A DNA stretch of 64,000 nt from Paraburkholderia panacisoli (GTDB lineage Bacteria; Pseudomonadota; Gammaproteobacteria; Burkholderiales; Burkholderiaceae). Both the position numbers and the translations under genes were made by a program. The stretch is from the NCBI RefSeq assembly GCF_008369935.1, contig NZ_VTUZ01000031.1:1-64000 (forward strand). The letters run 5' to 3'. This document shows positions 1 through 9,736 of this stretch, piece by piece. The first letter of the stretch is position 1. The number at the start of each line of letters is the position of its first letter. Under the pieces are notes generated by a model. That model saw only the letters and a program-made list of their open reading frames with translations. It did no database searches and had not been told where the DNA came from.

Positions 1-173
1 CCGTGTCGGCTGAACCACCTCCTGGACAACCTCGACTTCGTCCATCATGTACACCTGTCCATTTAAAATTTGAATGGACATGATCGTCGGGCTGCCCGGC
101 TTGCCGTTCAAGATGCCTTCGCCGGGTGCTTACATTTGAGCGCGCGACGGCGGCCGGTTTCGGTCGTGCAACG
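1..173. other. left-edge segment, coding status unresolved
   Basis: Two short open frames touch the left edge and I cannot decide between them. On the minus strand a frame opens after a stop near 135, has ATG codons at 81 and 48, and runs off the edge; the ATG at 48 has a plausible AGG-type ribosome site. It would be the start of a gene lying outside the window. On the plus strand a frame enters from the edge and stops at 64-66, which would be the last 21 residues of another gene. Neither piece resembles a family I know. The hairpin at 174-206 would serve as a terminator for either. Confidence 0.3.
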
Positions 174-206
174 AAAAAACCCGCGATGTGAATCGCGGGT
201 TTTTTT
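174..206 (-). terminator. bidirectional intrinsic terminator
   Basis: A perfect GC-rich hairpin (arms 178-187 and 192-201, loop 188-191) is flanked by an A-run on one side and a T-run on the other, so it can end transcription in both directions. It lies about 50 bases past the stop of the FecR-type gene on the minus strand, which is its most likely client. Confidence 0.85.
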
Positions 207-257
207 ATGCTGCCGTTCGCGTGCGCCGTTACGCGCGGGATCTTTGGTCGGCCGTGC

Positions 258-2849
258 TCAGCTCTTGTGATGCTCGTCGCGGTTGCCGCCGCCGGAATGC
301 TGCTCGGCGTGTTGCTGCTGCGGTTGCGGACGCGGCTGCTGCACCTGCTGCGGACGCGGTTCGGGGCGCGGCTGTTGTACCGGCTGCGGCCGTGGTTCAG
401 GACGCGGTTGCTGAACCTGCTGCGGTCGTGGTTCGGGGCGCGGCTGTTGCACCTGCTGCGGCCGTGGTTCAGGACGCGGTTGCTGAACCTGCTGCGGTCG
501 TGGTTCGGGGCGCGGCTGTTGCACCTGTTGCGGCCGTGGCTCAAAACGCGGTTGCTGCTGTTGCACCTGTTGCGGCTGCGGCTGCGGCTCCGGCCGCGCC
601 ATCTGCATCGGTTGTGGACGAGGCGCCTCACGCCGCTGCTGTGCCTGCGTTTCAGCTTGCCGTTGCGCCTGCTGCCGCGCCTGAAACTCCTGCTCACGCG
701 CCTGCTGCTGCATTGCCGGATTTTCCCCCGGACGCGGCACGGCATGCTGTTGCATTCCCGCGTTCGCCTGCACGTTGGGACCGGGCTGCTGGCCGAAACC
801 TGGCCGCCCCGGCTGTTCCGGCGGACCGCCCCGCTGCTGCGCCATCGGCGCATGCGGCTGCGTCCAAACCGGCTCGTGGCCGCCATTCGCACCCGGCTGC
901 CGACCCGCCTGCTGCGGCATCCCCATCCCATGCTCCTGCGCATAACCCGCCGGGTTGCCGCCACCCGCTTGCGGCGGCCGCGGCACACCATTCGTCGGAT
1001 GCGCCATTTGGCCCGGCTGCTGCGGGCGCTGATTGCTGACCATCTGCGGTGGCATCCCCGGTCGAGCTTGCGGCTCGCCCGCATGCGGCACCTGACCGGC
1101 GCCAGCGCCTTCGCCCGGCCGCTGTCCCGCCTGCTGCATGGCATTGGGCGCACCAGGCATCGGTGCACCCGCCGCCGCGCCCGGCGGCCGTCCCGCGATA
1201 TGCGACTGCACGACCCGCACGTTCTGCGCCGGCAGCGCGCCTGGCCCGCCCGCCATATGCGCGGGCACCGAGGTCCGCACGATAGGCTGACCGCCGCCCG
1301 GCACCCGTCCGCCGCTTTGCGCGAAACGCTGGGCGAGGCTGTCGTGATAAGCGGCCGGCATCGCGGGACTGCGCGTCGCCACCACCGGACGCGTGATCAC
1401 GCCCGCCGGCGGCCGGTAATTCGCGTTGCGCAGACCCGGCCCGAAGCTCTCCCGCACCGGCGCGATCCCCGGCCCGCCCGGGTTGAACCGCGCGTTGTGC
1501 CATTGCCCCGGATCGACCTTCTGCGCGAAGCGTCCGACCGGCTGCCCGTGCACGAACGCCGTCGCCGGCACGGCAGTCAGGCCGCCGCGCGCGCGATAGT
1601 TGACGTACGTGTTGTGGATGTTCACGTTGCGGTTGTACTGGTTGACGAACGTGTTCCGGTTGACGCGGTTGTAGTAACCCTCGCTCCAGTGATCGTGGCC
1701 GCCCCAATGCGGATGCCACCGTTCGCCCGGGCCGAGCGGGAACCACGCGACGCCGGCCGCCACGATCCCGCCGACCGCCAGATTCACGCCCCAGTCGGGC
1801 ACGCCACCGCCTTCGTCGTCGCCGACGAAGGCGACCAGGGCCGGCGCATAGACCGGCGGCGCGTCGGTTACGACCGGTCCCGGCACCCACGCCCACGTGT
1901 CGTCCATCTGCACCCAGCGGCCGTAGTGGTACGGCGCGAAGCCCCACGGCTGGTCGTCGACCCAGGTCCAGCCCCACGGCGCCTGCCAGACCCAATGGCC
2001 GTCATGATAGGGCGCCCAGCCGGCGGGCGTGGCGCGCGGCACCCATACTTCGCCGTATTGCGGGCTGCTGCGCCACGTGCCGTTGGCGTCGAGATCCTGA
2101 TAGCCGGGCACGTCGCGCGACACATACTGTGCCGACACCGAGCGGTCCTCCGCGGCGTCGCGGCTCACGGCCCATTGATCGAGGCTGTCGAGGCCGGGCA
2201 CCTGGTTGTCGGCAAGCTGTTGCAGGCTGGTGCCGCCGAAGCGTATCTGCCGGCCGGCCGTAACGGGCACCTCGCCGCTGTCGCCGTACACGGTCGCGCT
2301 GCCGCTGCGCACGGTGACGGTGGTGCTGCTGCCGTCCGGTGCGACGTCGACGCGGTAGTCGCCGGGCCCGTTCACGCCGAGCGCGATGTTCGGCGTGTCG
2401 ATTTCATACGACGAACCCGGTGGCAGTTCGCGCACGCGGGTCGACAAGGTGCCCTGCGCGACTTTCAGCTGGGCGCTGTTGTCGTCGAGATTGAGCACGT
2501 CGAGGCTGGTGGACTCGCCGAGCCGCACCGCTGTCGAGCCGATGTGCATCTCGGAGCGCGCGTTCTGGTCGTTCCAGAGCTGGTCGCCGCTGGTGAGCGG
2601 GCGGTTGATCTGTGCGTAGGACCAGTCGGTGGCGCCGGCGGGCTCGGTGGTCACGGTGCCCGCCGTGTAGTTCAGCCGCGCGATGCGCCCTGGCGGGTCG
2701 GTATTCTGGCTGGTCGCGGCGTCCTGGGGCGCAGATGGCATGTCCTGCGCCAAGGTGGCTTGCGTAGCGCACAGCAGGACAGCGGCGGCGATCAGCGTGT
2801 AGCCCGGCAAGCGGTGCGTCGAAAGGGGGTGGGCGGTGACTGTTCTCAT
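258..2849 (-). CDS. large secreted FecR/DUF6600-type protein with Pro/Gln repeat tail
   Basis: 863 residues. A signal peptide covers about residues 1-34, with a likely cut after ATLA, so the protein is exported. Residues about 85-205 look like a FecR domain. Residues about 255-345 are rich in Trp, Tyr and Gly, with WxPYxxGxW-like units as in DUF6600 proteins. The second half is low-complexity Pro/Gln/Gly/Arg and ends in six copies of a 12-residue unit (about residues 767-838). FecR domains usually relay envelope signals to ECF sigma factors, but no sigma factor or TonB receptor gene is adjacent and no transmembrane anchor is seen after the signal peptide. A role in the periplasm or on the surface is inference. 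The antisense frame is also long, but signal peptide and domains support this strand. Confidence 0.88.
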   Translation of the reverse strand: MRTVTAHPLSTHRLPGYTLIAAAVLLCATQATLAQDMPSAPQDAATSQNTDPPGRIARLNYTAGTVTTEPAGATDWSYAQINRPLTSGDQLWNDQNARSEMHIGSTAVRLGESTSLDVLNLDDNSAQLKVAQGTLSTRVRELPPGSSYEIDTPNIALGVNGPGDYRVDVAPDGSSTTVTVRSGSATVYGDSGEVPVTAGRQIRFGGTSLQQLADNQVPGLDSLDQWAVSRDAAEDRSVSAQYVSRDVPGYQDLDANGTWRSSPQYGEVWVPRATPAGWAPYHDGHWVWQAPWGWTWVDDQPWGFAPYHYGRWVQMDDTWAWVPGPVVTDAPPVYAPALVAFVGDDEGGGVPDWGVNLAVGGIVAAGVAWFPLGPGERWHPHWGGHDHWSEGYYNRVNRNTFVNQYNRNVNIHNTYVNYRARGGLTAVPATAFVHGQPVGRFAQKVDPGQWHNARFNPGGPGIAPVRESFGPGLRNANYRPPAGVITRPVVATRSPAMPAAYHDSLAQRFAQSGGRVPGGGQPIVRTSVPAHMAGGPGALPAQNVRVVQSHIAGRPPGAAAGAPMPGAPNAMQQAGQRPGEGAGAGQVPHAGEPQARPGMPPQMVSNQRPQQPGQMAHPTNGVPRPPQAGGGNPAGYAQEHGMGMPQQAGRQPGANGGHEPVWTQPHAPMAQQRGGPPEQPGRPGFGQQPGPNVQANAGMQQHAVPRPGENPAMQQQAREQEFQARQQAQRQAETQAQQRREAPRPQPMQMARPEPQPQPQQVQQQQPRFEPRPQQVQQPRPEPRPQQVQQPRPEPRPQQVQQPRPEPRPQQVQQPRPEPRPQPVQQPRPEPRPQQVQQPRPQPQQQHAEQHSGGGNRDEHHKS
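336..551 (-). repeat. six 36-bp coding repeats (12-residue Pro/Arg/Gln unit)
   Basis: Six head-to-tail copies encode the unit PRPEPRPQQVQQ with single-residue changes in the first copy (F for P) and the fifth (P for Q). At DNA level, near-identical 72-bp double units can be seen, which suggests recent expansion in pairs. Copy-number change would keep the reading frame. Confidence 0.85.
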
Positions 2850-3054
2850 GACTTATCTCCAACGGACACAGCGATCTGCTCGGTCCGTAAGTCACTCTAC
2901 CCGCGGCGTTTGTTTCAAGGCCCCCACTTTTGTAAGGCCGCGGCATCGGCGTGTAACAAAAAGTCTCGCGTCCGGCCGTCCGCCGGTTTTGATACGGCAG
3001 TTGACCCGATTCACGGCGCAACTGTCGGGGTCGCCGCTCGCACCGGCGGGCGAC

Positions 3055-3768
3055 TCACGCCCCCAGAAACGCATCGAAATGACGGTGGCCCGCCGGCGTG
3101 ACGCGCAGAATGCGCGGCCGCTCGGTCCGTTCGACCCAGCCGTGCATCGACCACGCGTCGAGCAACGCCGCGCCGAGCGCGCCGCCAAGATGCGGACGCC
3201 GCTCGCTCCAGTCGGGGCACGTGCACGCGAAGCGGCGCCGGCGGCTCCTCTGGGCGGACAGGTCGATGCCCCATTCGGCGAAGCGCGCGGCGCCGTCGGC
3301 GGTGGCCTCGAGCGTGGTGCCGTGCAGCGTCAGCAGACCGCGCTCGACCAGCCGCTCGAACACCTGCACCGACAACTCGCCCGCCATGTGGTCGTAGCAG
3401 GTGCGGGCGTAGCGCATGTCGAGCGGCACCGTGCGCGCCGGACGCGGCGTCGCGCGCTGCGGCGCGCTGACTTGCGCGACGTTGGCGAGCGCCTCGATCG
3501 ACGCGGCAATGTCGGGCGATGCGATCCGGAAGTAGCGATGCCGGCCGCGCACTTCGAGCGCGAGCAGGCCGCCGTCGGTGAGGCGCGCGAGATGCGCACT
3601 GGCCGCCGACGGCGAGAGTCCCGCGATCATCGTCAGTTCGCCGGCGGGGCGCGCGCTGCCGTCCATCAGCGCCCACAGCATCGCGGCGCGGCCCGGATCG
3701 GCGAGCAGCGCGCCGATCCGGCTGAGGCCTGGAAAATGGTTCGGTTCGTCGGTGAGGGTGGCGGCCAT
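3055..3768 (-). CDS. ArsR-family winged-helix regulator
   Basis: 237 residues. The N-terminal 100 residues form an ArsR-like winged helix-turn-helix: the GELTMIAGLSPSAASAHLAR stretch is the recognition region, followed by a wing rich in Arg/His (GRHRYFR). The C-terminal half has a CxC pair (ACTCPDW) that could bind a metal or sense redox, which is inference. The gene is single, divergent from the small lipoprotein gene at 3990, with about 220 bases between them that would hold both promoters. Target genes cannot be read from the sequence. Confidence 0.85.
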   Translation of the reverse strand: MAATLTDEPNHFPGLSRIGALLADPGRAAMLWALMDGSARPAGELTMIAGLSPSAASAHLARLTDGGLLALEVRGRHRYFRIASPDIAASIEALANVAQVSAPQRATPRPARTVPLDMRYARTCYDHMAGELSVQVFERLVERGLLTLHGTTLEATADGAARFAEWGIDLSAQRSRRRRFACTCPDWSERRPHLGGALGAALLDAWSMHGWVERTERPRILRVTPAGHRHFDAFLGA

Positions 3769-3989
3769 CGGGCGTCTCCAAGGGCGGCGCGCGAAGCGCC
3801 ATAGAGTCCACTGTAATGGGCTTCGCTATTCGATGTTTCAGCTTAGCGTGAACAATGGCATGCCGAGGCTACGAAAATCCGGCAGTGCTGGGCGGGGTTC
3901 GTATCGGCCTGGACTGCCGCGCTGCGCCGCGGCGTCGCGACCGCTTGCCAGGCTAGAATCGAAGTCTGTCTTTGCAGGAACACGTTGTC

Positions 3990-4127
3990 ATGAAAACTTT
4001 TCTTGCCGTCGCCGCCGCGGTCCTGCTGTTCTCCGCCTGCGCGCTGGGCGGCGCCGGGTCCGGTGCCGGCTCCGGCAGCATCAACATGTACGGCACGATC
4101 GACGAAGGGATCAGTTTCCACAAATAG
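3990..4127 (+). CDS. 45-residue lipoprotein
   Basis: A short gene of 46 codons including the stop. Residues 1-17 form a signal peptide with Lys at position 2, a hydrophobic core and the lipobox LFSAC (Cys 17). The mature peptide is Gly/Ser-rich and only about 29 residues long. A GCAGGAA ribosome site lies a suitable distance upstream and a TAGAAT-like -10 element is at 3954-3959. Small lipoproteins of this type are common in Burkholderiales; I know no function for it. Confidence 0.7.
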   Translation: MKTFLAVAAAVLLFSACALGGAGSGAGSGSINMYGTIDEGISFHK

Positions 4128-4264
4128 GCGCACGATCCAGCGCGAGCGCCGCTCACCTCAAGCGGAAATTTCATCGAAAGCTAGTCGAAAGACTCGCGCG
4201 CTCACCGGCAAAGATTCGGCGGCGCAGGCCGTCCAAAGCCGCCACGCCGTCAATATTGCGCTCG

Positions 4265-4270
4265 TATAAT
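4265..4270 (+). promoter_or_regulatory. -10 box for the thioesterase gene
   Basis: A perfect TATAAT about 37 bases before the start codon at 4308. I see no good -35 hexamer at 16-18 bases upstream, so the promoter may be weak or depend on an activator. Confidence 0.5.
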
Positions 4271-4307
4271 CGCCCCCTTTCAATGCATCCGATTGACCGG
4301 AGTCAAG

Positions 4308-4814
4308 ATGAGCACCCCTCCTGTAGCGCCGCTGGACCGTTCGGAAACCACTTTCCGCTTTCTTGCCGAGCCGAGCTCGGTCAACTTCGGCGGCAAGGTG
4401 CACGGCGGCGCGCTGATGAAGTGGATCGACGAGACCGCGTATGCGTGCTCGGCGGTATGGTCGGGACGCTATTGCGTGACGGTCAGCGTGGGCAATATTC
4501 GCTTTCGCCGGCCGATTCTGGTCGGCAATCTGGTCGAATTACGCGCGCGGGTCGTGGCGACGGGCCGCACCAGCATGCACATTCACGTATCGGTGCAGGC
4601 GGGCGACCCGAAGGGCGGCGAACTGCTGCAAACCACCGATTGTCTGATCGTGATGGTCGCCGTCAACGAGAACGGCCAACCGGTGCCGGTACCCGCTTTC
4701 GTGCCGCAGAGCGAGGAGCAGAAACGCCTCGCAAAGTACGCGATAGACGTGAAGGAAGCGCTCGACGCCATCGTCGAACTGAAGCCGGACGAAGTGGCGC
4801 AGGGCAAGATTTAA
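4308..4814 (+). CDS. acyl-CoA thioesterase, hotdog fold (YciA/ACOT type)
   Basis: 168 residues, a single hotdog domain. The NFGGKVHGG segment followed by LMKWIDETA (residues about 26-44, with Asn 26 and Asp 41) is the usual active-site helix of this group, which hydrolyses acyl-CoA thioesters in the cytoplasm. The ATG at 4308 has a GGAG site 5 bases ahead; the in-frame TTG 15 bases upstream has none, so I chose 4308. The gene is monocistronic, convergent with fumC. Substrate chain length cannot be told from the sequence. Confidence 0.9.
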   Translation: MSTPPVAPLDRSETTFRFLAEPSSVNFGGKVHGGALMKWIDETAYACSAVWSGRYCVTVSVGNIRFRRPILVGNLVELRARVVATGRTSMHIHVSVQAGDPKGGELLQTTDCLIVMVAVNENGQPVPVPAFVPQSEEQKRLAKYAIDVKEALDAIVELKPDEVAQGKI

Positions 4815-4980
4815 GCGGCGCATTCGAGGGGCGCTGTTCCAAGGCCCCTGAAGGCCCGCGAGGGCCGCGCGAACCGTGGCGTTCGCGCAGCCGTTGATTC
4901 AACGTCATTTGCGGCGGGCGCGAAGCCCGCGCATGAGGGACCAGACCGTCACGCCGGCAGCGCGACGGCTCGCCCCGGCA

Positions 4981-6381
<1,401 letters not shown>

Positions 6382-6396
6382 GTTTCACTCCGCTTC

Positions 6397-8073
6397 TCAA
6401 AGTTCTGCGTTGACAGGCAATAGGGAGAATAGTCCCGTTAGCACGTTCCGGTATAACCCGGCTTGTGGATCGAAAATGTAGGTGCGGCGCGTGCCGTTCT
6501 CGACGTCGCTCCACACGAGCGGCGAGAGCGGCGCGCCGATCGAGCGCAAATAGGCGAGCTGGGCGTCGTCGGCCAGCGTGACGCGATAGCTTTCCTCGGG
6601 CGACGTGCCGTGCTCGAAGATGCGCGCGACCTGGTCCGCGAGCTGCGCACTATGGATCACCAGCGCCAGTTCGGTGTTCAGATGGGCCGAGCGGGGGTCG
6701 AGGTTCATCGAGCCGATCACCAGAATCTGGTGGTCGATCACGTAGGTTTTCGCATGCAGGCTGGCGCGCGAACGCGAGCCGGCGATGCCCGCGGTCGGGG
6801 TTTCCTGGCGCGGCTTGAATTCGTATAGCTCGACGCCTTGTTGCAGCAGCGGCACGCGATACGGACTGTAGCCCGCCTGCACGGCGACCGCGTCGGTCGC
6901 GGCGAGCGAGTTGGTCAGCACGGCGATGCGCACGCCACGGTGCGTGAGTTCGCCGGCCGCCTTGACGCCGGCATCGTGCGGCACGAAGTACGGCGACACG
7001 ATCAGGAAGTCGTGGCGCGCGTCGTGCATCAATTCATGCAGCCGCTGCATCGGTGGACTGACGTAGTCCGGCGACGGATGCTCGATCTTTTCCGGCAGGT
7101 CCGCCTTGAATTCGGCGGGCGCCCAGATGAGGCCGAGTTGCTCGCTCGTGATCTGCGACGCGAGCGGCGTCGCGTTCAGGGGTTTCGCGTTGTACGGATC
7201 GGCGTTGGTGCGCCAGTGCTGGCGCAATTCGTCGCGTGTCTGATCGAGTTCCTTCGCGTCGAACTTCTGTTTGTTCAGCGCCCGCAGCGGATACGAAAGG
7301 CTGCTGTTCCAGTAGTCGTCGAAACTCGCCGAGATGTCGGCGGTGATCGGGCCGGCGGCCAGCACGTCGAGGTCGCGGAACTGCAGCGTTTCGCTCGCGC
7401 TGAAATACTCGTCGCCGAGATTGCGGCCGCCGACGATCGCCAACTGGTTGTCCGCGATCATCGCCTTGTTGTGCATGCGGCGCGTGAAGTGGCCGATCTG
7501 TGTGAACAGGTTCGTAGTGCGTTCGAACATGCCTTCCTGCGCGCTGCCGAACGGATTGAACACGCGGATCTCGATGTTGTCGTGCGAGTTCAGGCCCGCC
7601 ATCACCCGGTCGATGTCCTTGAAGTTCAGATCGTCGACCAGCATGCGCACCCGCACGCCGTGATCGGCCGCGTACAGCGCGGCGCCGAGCAGCAGCTTGC
7701 CGGTGGTGTCCTCGTTGGCGATGTAGTACTGCATTTCGAGGGTTTGGGTCGCCGCGCGCGCGAGTGCGATGCGCATCTGCAACGCGTCGGTGCCGTTCGA
7801 CAGCACACGAAAACTCGATTGCCCCGGATGCGCGGCTTCGAGCGGCGCGAGCGCGGTGCGCAGCGGGGTGGTCGCGGTGGCGGGCAGCGCGTGGGTGACC
7901 GGACGGTCGAACGCGGTGGCGGGCGGCTTGCTTGCGCAGGCGGTCAGTATTGCCGCCGCGCAGCACAGCAGGAAAATATGTCTCGTGGTCCCCCAGGGGG
8001 ACTTCGTTCTGGGTGTGCTGAATGCGCGCTTGCCTTGTAGTGCGCTTCGGTTCTGTTCGTGATGCCCCGGCAC
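6397..8073 (-). CDS. phospholipase D/cardiolipin-synthase-type lipoprotein
   Basis: 558 residues from the chosen GTG start. A hydrophobic stretch (about 33-45) ends in the lipobox ILTAC (Cys 46), so the protein is probably a lipoprotein. Two HKD motifs mark the phospholipase D superfamily: H201, K203 and D208, then H440, K442 and D447, each followed by a GG/GS-N segment. Two-HKD proteins of this group transfer or hydrolyse phosphatidyl groups; relatives include ClsC-like cardiolipin synthases. The exact reaction is not certain. The start could also be the in-frame ATG at 8244, but that adds 57 residues before the signal sequence; the GTG has an AAGGGG site 8 bases ahead. Confidence 0.87.
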   Translation of the reverse strand: MPGHHEQNRSALQGKRAFSTPRTKSPWGTTRHIFLLCCAAAILTACASKPPATAFDRPVTHALPATATTPLRTALAPLEAAHPGQSSFRVLSNGTDALQMRIALARAATQTLEMQYYIANEDTTGKLLLGAALYAADHGVRVRMLVDDLNFKDIDRVMAGLNSHDNIEIRVFNPFGSAQEGMFERTTNLFTQIGHFTRRMHNKAMIADNQLAIVGGRNLGDEYFSASETLQFRDLDVLAAGPITADISASFDDYWNSSLSYPLRALNKQKFDAKELDQTRDELRQHWRTNADPYNAKPLNATPLASQITSEQLGLIWAPAEFKADLPEKIEHPSPDYVSPPMQRLHELMHDARHDFLIVSPYFVPHDAGVKAAGELTHRGVRIAVLTNSLAATDAVAVQAGYSPYRVPLLQQGVELYEFKPRQETPTAGIAGSRSRASLHAKTYVIDHQILVIGSMNLDPRSAHLNTELALVIHSAQLADQVARIFEHGTSPEESYRVTLADDAQLAYLRSIGAPLSPLVWSDVENGTRRTYIFDPQAGLYRNVLTGLFSLLPVNAEL

Positions 8074-8349
8074 GCTGTCGTCCCCTTGTTTGCAAGCTTC
8101 TCGTGACGGCAGCGCGGATGCTTGCTCACGTTGTCGAGAAAACCATTCTAAGGGGAATTGGGGGCAGGCGGTTTCGTGCTGCCGTGTGAGCGCGGTGACG
8201 GGACTTCTATGGCGGCCAGATTGCGCGGCGGCCTTTGCCGGCACGTGATGAGCGTGCCGACAAAGAGCGCAGTTGAGTCTATGCGCTCATGTCGAGCGCT
8301 GCCGCAACCGCCTTTTTAAACTGTGATCGCGGCGCGCGCCGCGTGCGCG

Positions 8350-9309
8350 TTAGCCGCGCCCGGCGTTCAACGCGTGCTCGCCGTCCGCATGCGTGGAGCC
8401 TTTCGCGGGACGTCCCGCCCAGTGGCCCGCGAGCAGCGAGCCGGACAGGTTGTGCCACACCGAGAACAACGCACCCGGCAAGGCTGCGATCGGCGTGAAA
8501 TACAGCTTGCCGAGCGTCGCGGCGAGGCCCGAGTTCTGCATGCCCACTTCGATCGCGAGGGTGCGGCAGACGGCTTCGTCGAAACCGAGCAGACGCCCGC
8601 CCCAGTAACCGCCGAGTAGGCCGATGCCGTTATGCAGCACCACGCCCAGCATCACGACCAGGCCGACCGACGCGATGCTCTTCTGCGTGCCGCCCACCAC
8701 CGCGCCGATGATCAGCACGATCGCGACCATCGAGACCAGCGGCAGGATCGGTTCGATCTTGCGCACCGTCTTGCTGAACAGATGGTTGATGATCAGGCCG
8801 ACCACGATCGGCAGCGCGACGATCTGCAGGATGCTCATCAGCATGCCGTGCACGTCGACGGCGATCGACGCGTCCACGTAAAGACGCGTGAGAAGCGGCG
8901 TCGCGAACACGCCGACGAGCGTCGACAGCGCGCTGATCGTCACCGACAACGCGACGTCGCCGCGCGCCAGATAGATCATCACGTTCGACGCCGTACCGCT
9001 CGCGACGCTGCCCACCAGCACCATGCCGGCGGTCAGGTCCGGCGGCATGCGCAGGGCCTTGGCGATCACCCAGGCGGCGAGCGGCATCACGAGGTAGTGC
9101 AGCACGATGCCGGCGAGCACCGGCGCGGGCCGCGTGAAGACGCGCTGGAAATCGGCCACGGATAACGTGACGCCCATCGCCAGCATGATGATCGTGAGCA
9201 GCGTGGTGACGTGCGGCGCGATGCCCGTGAACGACGCGGGCGAGAAGTACGCGGCGATCGAAACGAGCACGGCCCAGAGCGGAAATAAGCGGGTGACGCG
9301 GGCAAGCAT
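8350..9309 (-). CDS. bile acid:sodium symporter family (BASS) transporter
   Basis: 319 residues, nearly all in 9-10 hydrophobic helices. The GSVASGTASNVMIYLA stretch (about residues 100-115) and the EVGMQNSGLAATL stretch near the end are the two crossed, broken helices that bind sodium and substrate in this family. Bacterial relatives carry pantoate, keto-acids or other organic anions, so the substrate here is open. The last 20 residues are a hydrophilic tail. The gene stands alone; its upstream gap holds a heptamer repeat. Confidence 0.9.
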   Translation of the reverse strand: MLARVTRLFPLWAVLVSIAAYFSPASFTGIAPHVTTLLTIIMLAMGVTLSVADFQRVFTRPAPVLAGIVLHYLVMPLAAWVIAKALRMPPDLTAGMVLVGSVASGTASNVMIYLARGDVALSVTISALSTLVGVFATPLLTRLYVDASIAVDVHGMLMSILQIVALPIVVGLIINHLFSKTVRKIEPILPLVSMVAIVLIIGAVVGGTQKSIASVGLVVMLGVVLHNGIGLLGGYWGGRLLGFDEAVCRTLAIEVGMQNSGLAATLGKLYFTPIAALPGALFSVWHNLSGSLLAGHWAGRPAKGSTHADGEHALNAGRG

Positions 9310-9671
9310 GACGGGTGGTCCTTGGTTATGTTTTATCGCGAGAATCGAGGGTGCGTCGAGCGGCCGAGTGGGCCAGCCGCAGCGGCGGCGTTCGGAAGTC
9401 CGCCGCGCGAACGCGGCGAACCGGGCGGGCAGTGGTGAGCCTGCGGGCGGCGCTGGCCTTTGTGGGGCGTGCCAAGCGGAATCCCGGCGCGTGGCGCGGG
9501 TGGGCGCCGGTGGGCCGGGATTGGCATTTTACCTATTGGCGGCCGGGCGGCTGTGGAGGACGGGTCGGTCCTTGTTGAGGGCGTTGCGGTGGCTGGATTG
9601 AATGAGGCGCTGGTGATGCTTCGTCGTTTGGATGTCTCGCGCGAACGAGTCGGCACGAGCGCATCCGAACT

Positions 9672-9725
9672 GGCAAACGGCAAACGGCAAACGGCAAACG
9701 GCAAACGGCAAACGGCAAACGGCAA
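9672..9725. repeat. heptanucleotide tandem repeat (GGCAAAC)7
   Basis: Seven perfect copies of GGCAAAC plus a partial eighth, starting about a dozen bases past the stop codon of the MATE gene and inside the 427-bp gap (9310-9736) before the BASS gene. I see no gene in the gap. Arrays of this type mutate by slippage, so the copy number should differ between strains. Confidence 0.95.
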
Positions 9726-9736
9726 CCCGCCCGCGC

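Noticed and set aside
207..3101. A 964-codon open frame on the plus strand opposite the FecR-type gene
   Set aside because: It is the antisense shadow of a GC-rich gene. It has an Arg/Leu-rich composition and no domain; the minus strand has a signal peptide and recognisable domains.
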